From the NCBI GenBank assembly GCA_009760855.2, contig WPIO01000095.1, positions 837,001 to 901,000 of the forward strand: a DNA stretch of 64,000 bases. Direction: 5' to 3'. Positions within the stretch are counted from its first letter, which is position 1; each line of letters opens with the position of its first letter. Positions 62,901 through 64,000 of this stretch are shown here, piece after piece. Origin of the DNA: Cristatella mucedo (lineage: Eukaryota; Bryozoa; Phylactolaemata; Cristatellidae). The position numbers and the translations under genes are program-made. The notes beneath the pieces were generated by a model. That model was not told where the DNA came from and ran no database searches. It worked only from the letters and a program-made list of their open reading frames with translations.

Positions 62901-63735
62901 TACATGCTATACTCTTCCGGTAGTCAATGGCCACATAATTGTGACTATTGTAGTCTAGGCATCCTTAAACCAGACAGTTTAACAAATATACGAATGACCA
63001 TAGGTCTTAGCTTAGGGCAGTGGTGCTTGCATTTCATGAACAAGGTGGTGTGTTCGAGTCCTTCAGCAGACAATCCTTTATTATTAGTGTCTGCTCCAAA
63101 TGGAGTGAGCCGAGCTGTGCCGGCTCTTCTGCCGTGCTATCAATAAGGCTGTTGAATCTACTAATCTTGACTTTTTTTCACTTTTACCTAAAGCGATTAG
63201 CTCTAGGGAAGTTGAGTACCCATCTTTTTTCCATTCTATGTACGCGCAGATTTTAACCCGGAGGTAACATGGGTTACTCAGAGGTACACCCCGCTGGATG
63301 AGCGCACGTTTGCACCCGTGCCAAGGCACAAATACTTGGTCAAGCGCTCAGGAGTGCCACCACCTGCTCAGTGGATACCTCCGCACCCGGATGATGACAT
63401 CGAGCTCAAGAAGTTTAGCCGGATGCGTGAAGAGGAGAGCGCCTACAGGTGCAGGCAGACTTGCAGTTGGCAGCGCTTTGCTTTCTGCTCTTGATCGCAA
63501 TTTCTCTGTTGCCACTCTTTTGAAGATGCGTATGAACGCATGCTGCACGCCCTGCCTACAGGTCTATCCCAAGCTCCCGAGACGAGAGATGGTCGACACT
63601 GCGCGAGATGCTTCCATCACGTGGTTACACAGTGCGACCGTATCCTCCCAACTGGGGTTCCAAAGCCAGCATGGCTCCCGGCAGAGTGGTGGAGCCACCG
63701 AAAAGGTTCCCCGTCATCGACAGTCCAATGTCAAG
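59928..63735 (+). CDS. Unrecognised gene, first three coding exons (3' partial)
   Basis: Exons 59928-60132, 63250-63448 and 63562-63735 join with phases 1, 2 and 2 at GT-AG sites and give 192 codons before the next donor. The gene continues past the window. I do not recognise the family. The protein is small, soluble and without a signal peptide or membrane segment. It is rich in Tyr, Arg and Pro, with short extended motifs such as Ser-Tyr-Gly-Ala-Phe-Gly-Ala-Tyr near the start, Arg-His-Lys-Tyr-Leu-Val-Lys-Arg in exon 2 and Arg-Pro-Tyr-Pro-Pro-Asn-Trp-Gly in exon 3. This composition is common in axonemal microtubule-associated proteins, and the X-box just upstream agrees. I infer a ciliary or sperm-tail role only weakly. 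Nothing suggests an enzyme. An out-of-frame ATG at 59894 precedes the chosen start. Confidence 0.7.
60778..60935 (-). repeat. tRNA-derived SINE, family B
   Basis: Minus-strand copy with the LINE-like tail ('cctgaatagagattctctta' shortened), the B box ('cgggatcgaacccc') and an extended head that holds a 25-30 bp duplication, as in the copy at 20708. Confidence 0.75.
61303..61487 (+). repeat. tRNA-derived SINE, family A (best-preserved copy)
   Basis: It has a clear A box ('tggcacactcggcggtaag'), a perfect B box ('gtgggttcgaatcc'), the body ('gccgctgcaagcggtg') and the end ('gaggccgttaaatcagctag') followed by a T run. It lies in intron 1 of the unrecognised gene. Confidence 0.85.
62280..62560 (-). 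repeat. Degraded LINE 3' end
   Basis: Minus-strand tail ('ctgagtagagatt..gttctattaggg') and parts of the 3' UTR, with a local duplication of an 'agcatgcaaaa'-type unit at 62385-62440. Confidence 0.5.
62998..63172 (+). repeat. tRNA-derived SINE, family A
   Basis: The head ('gtcttagcttagggcagtggtgctt'), B box ('gtgttcgagtccttc') and end ('aaggctgttgaatctactaatc') are diverged but clear. It lies about 80 bp upstream of exon 2 of the unrecognised gene. Confidence 0.7.
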
Positions 63736-64000
63736 GTAAGAGAGTGAATGCCTACATTCTGGCCCTCGAGCTTCTGATTCGATCGTACACGGTGGTTTTC
63801 TCAAGAGGCCACAATATTATTCGATCAAACTGTTCTGATCGTTTGAGTGATGACCATGATGTATCTTATAGGTTCGTATCTGACATGCTGTTAACAAACA
63901 GGGAGTTCCGGCTGTATTGAGATTATGCAGAGGACACGGAGCAATGGAGAAGCGGGTCCGCAAAGCATGCATGCTGTCATGCTCAAAGCAGGCAAGACTG
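63736..64000 (+). other. Intron of the partial gene to the window edge
   Basis: After the donor at 63736 (GTAAGA) I see no further exon before the window ends. Confidence 0.5.

Overview
This is a eukaryotic nuclear window, almost certainly from an animal. It holds four spliced protein-coding genes in a background full of non-LTR retrotransposon debris, tRNA-derived SINEs and long microsatellites. I rebuilt gene structures by joining exons whose splice phases and protein similarity agree. The genes are KLHDC3 (+, 18099-33134, nine exons), CCT4 (+, 35571-46849, twelve exons), TAF1C (-, 59582-47051, nine exons plus one uncertain), and the 5' part of an unrecognised gene with a cilium-protein look (+, 59928 to beyond the window). 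Conserved but fairly divergent proteins, a class of introns of about 78-115 bp beside kilobase introns, and the repeat types suggest an invertebrate or early-branching chordate. I cannot name the lineage.

Layout: 1-18000 is gene-free as far as I can see. It carries a decayed family-B DNA polymerase relic of Polinton type (about 780-1330) and many copies of one L2/CR1-like LINE family, two of them young-looking (1345-2565 + and 13692-15400 -). A 184-bp hAT element closely resembling SPIN ('Space Invader') MITEs lies inside one LINE copy at 9079-9262, with an 8-bp target-site duplication. From 18099 to 33134 KLHDC3 has introns expanded by LINE, SINE and (CT)n repeats. CCT4 follows about 2.4 kb downstream on the same strand. 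TAF1C converges on CCT4, with stop codons 197 bp apart. The unknown gene diverges from TAF1C across a 345-bp shared promoter that contains a strong RFX X-box half site.

Roles: KLHDC3 is a Cul2 ubiquitin-ligase substrate receptor for C-terminal glycine degrons. CCT4 is a subunit of the TRiC/CCT chaperonin. TAF1C is a subunit of the RNA polymerase I selectivity factor SL1. They do not form one pathway, and their adjacency looks like ordinary synteny. The most unusual signals are the SPIN-like element, a Cys-x2-Cys pair cluster in the C-terminal half of TAF1C, two GC-AG introns, a SINE abutting a CCT4 splice acceptor, a SINE family that shares the LINE 3' tail, and the unknown gene with its X-box.
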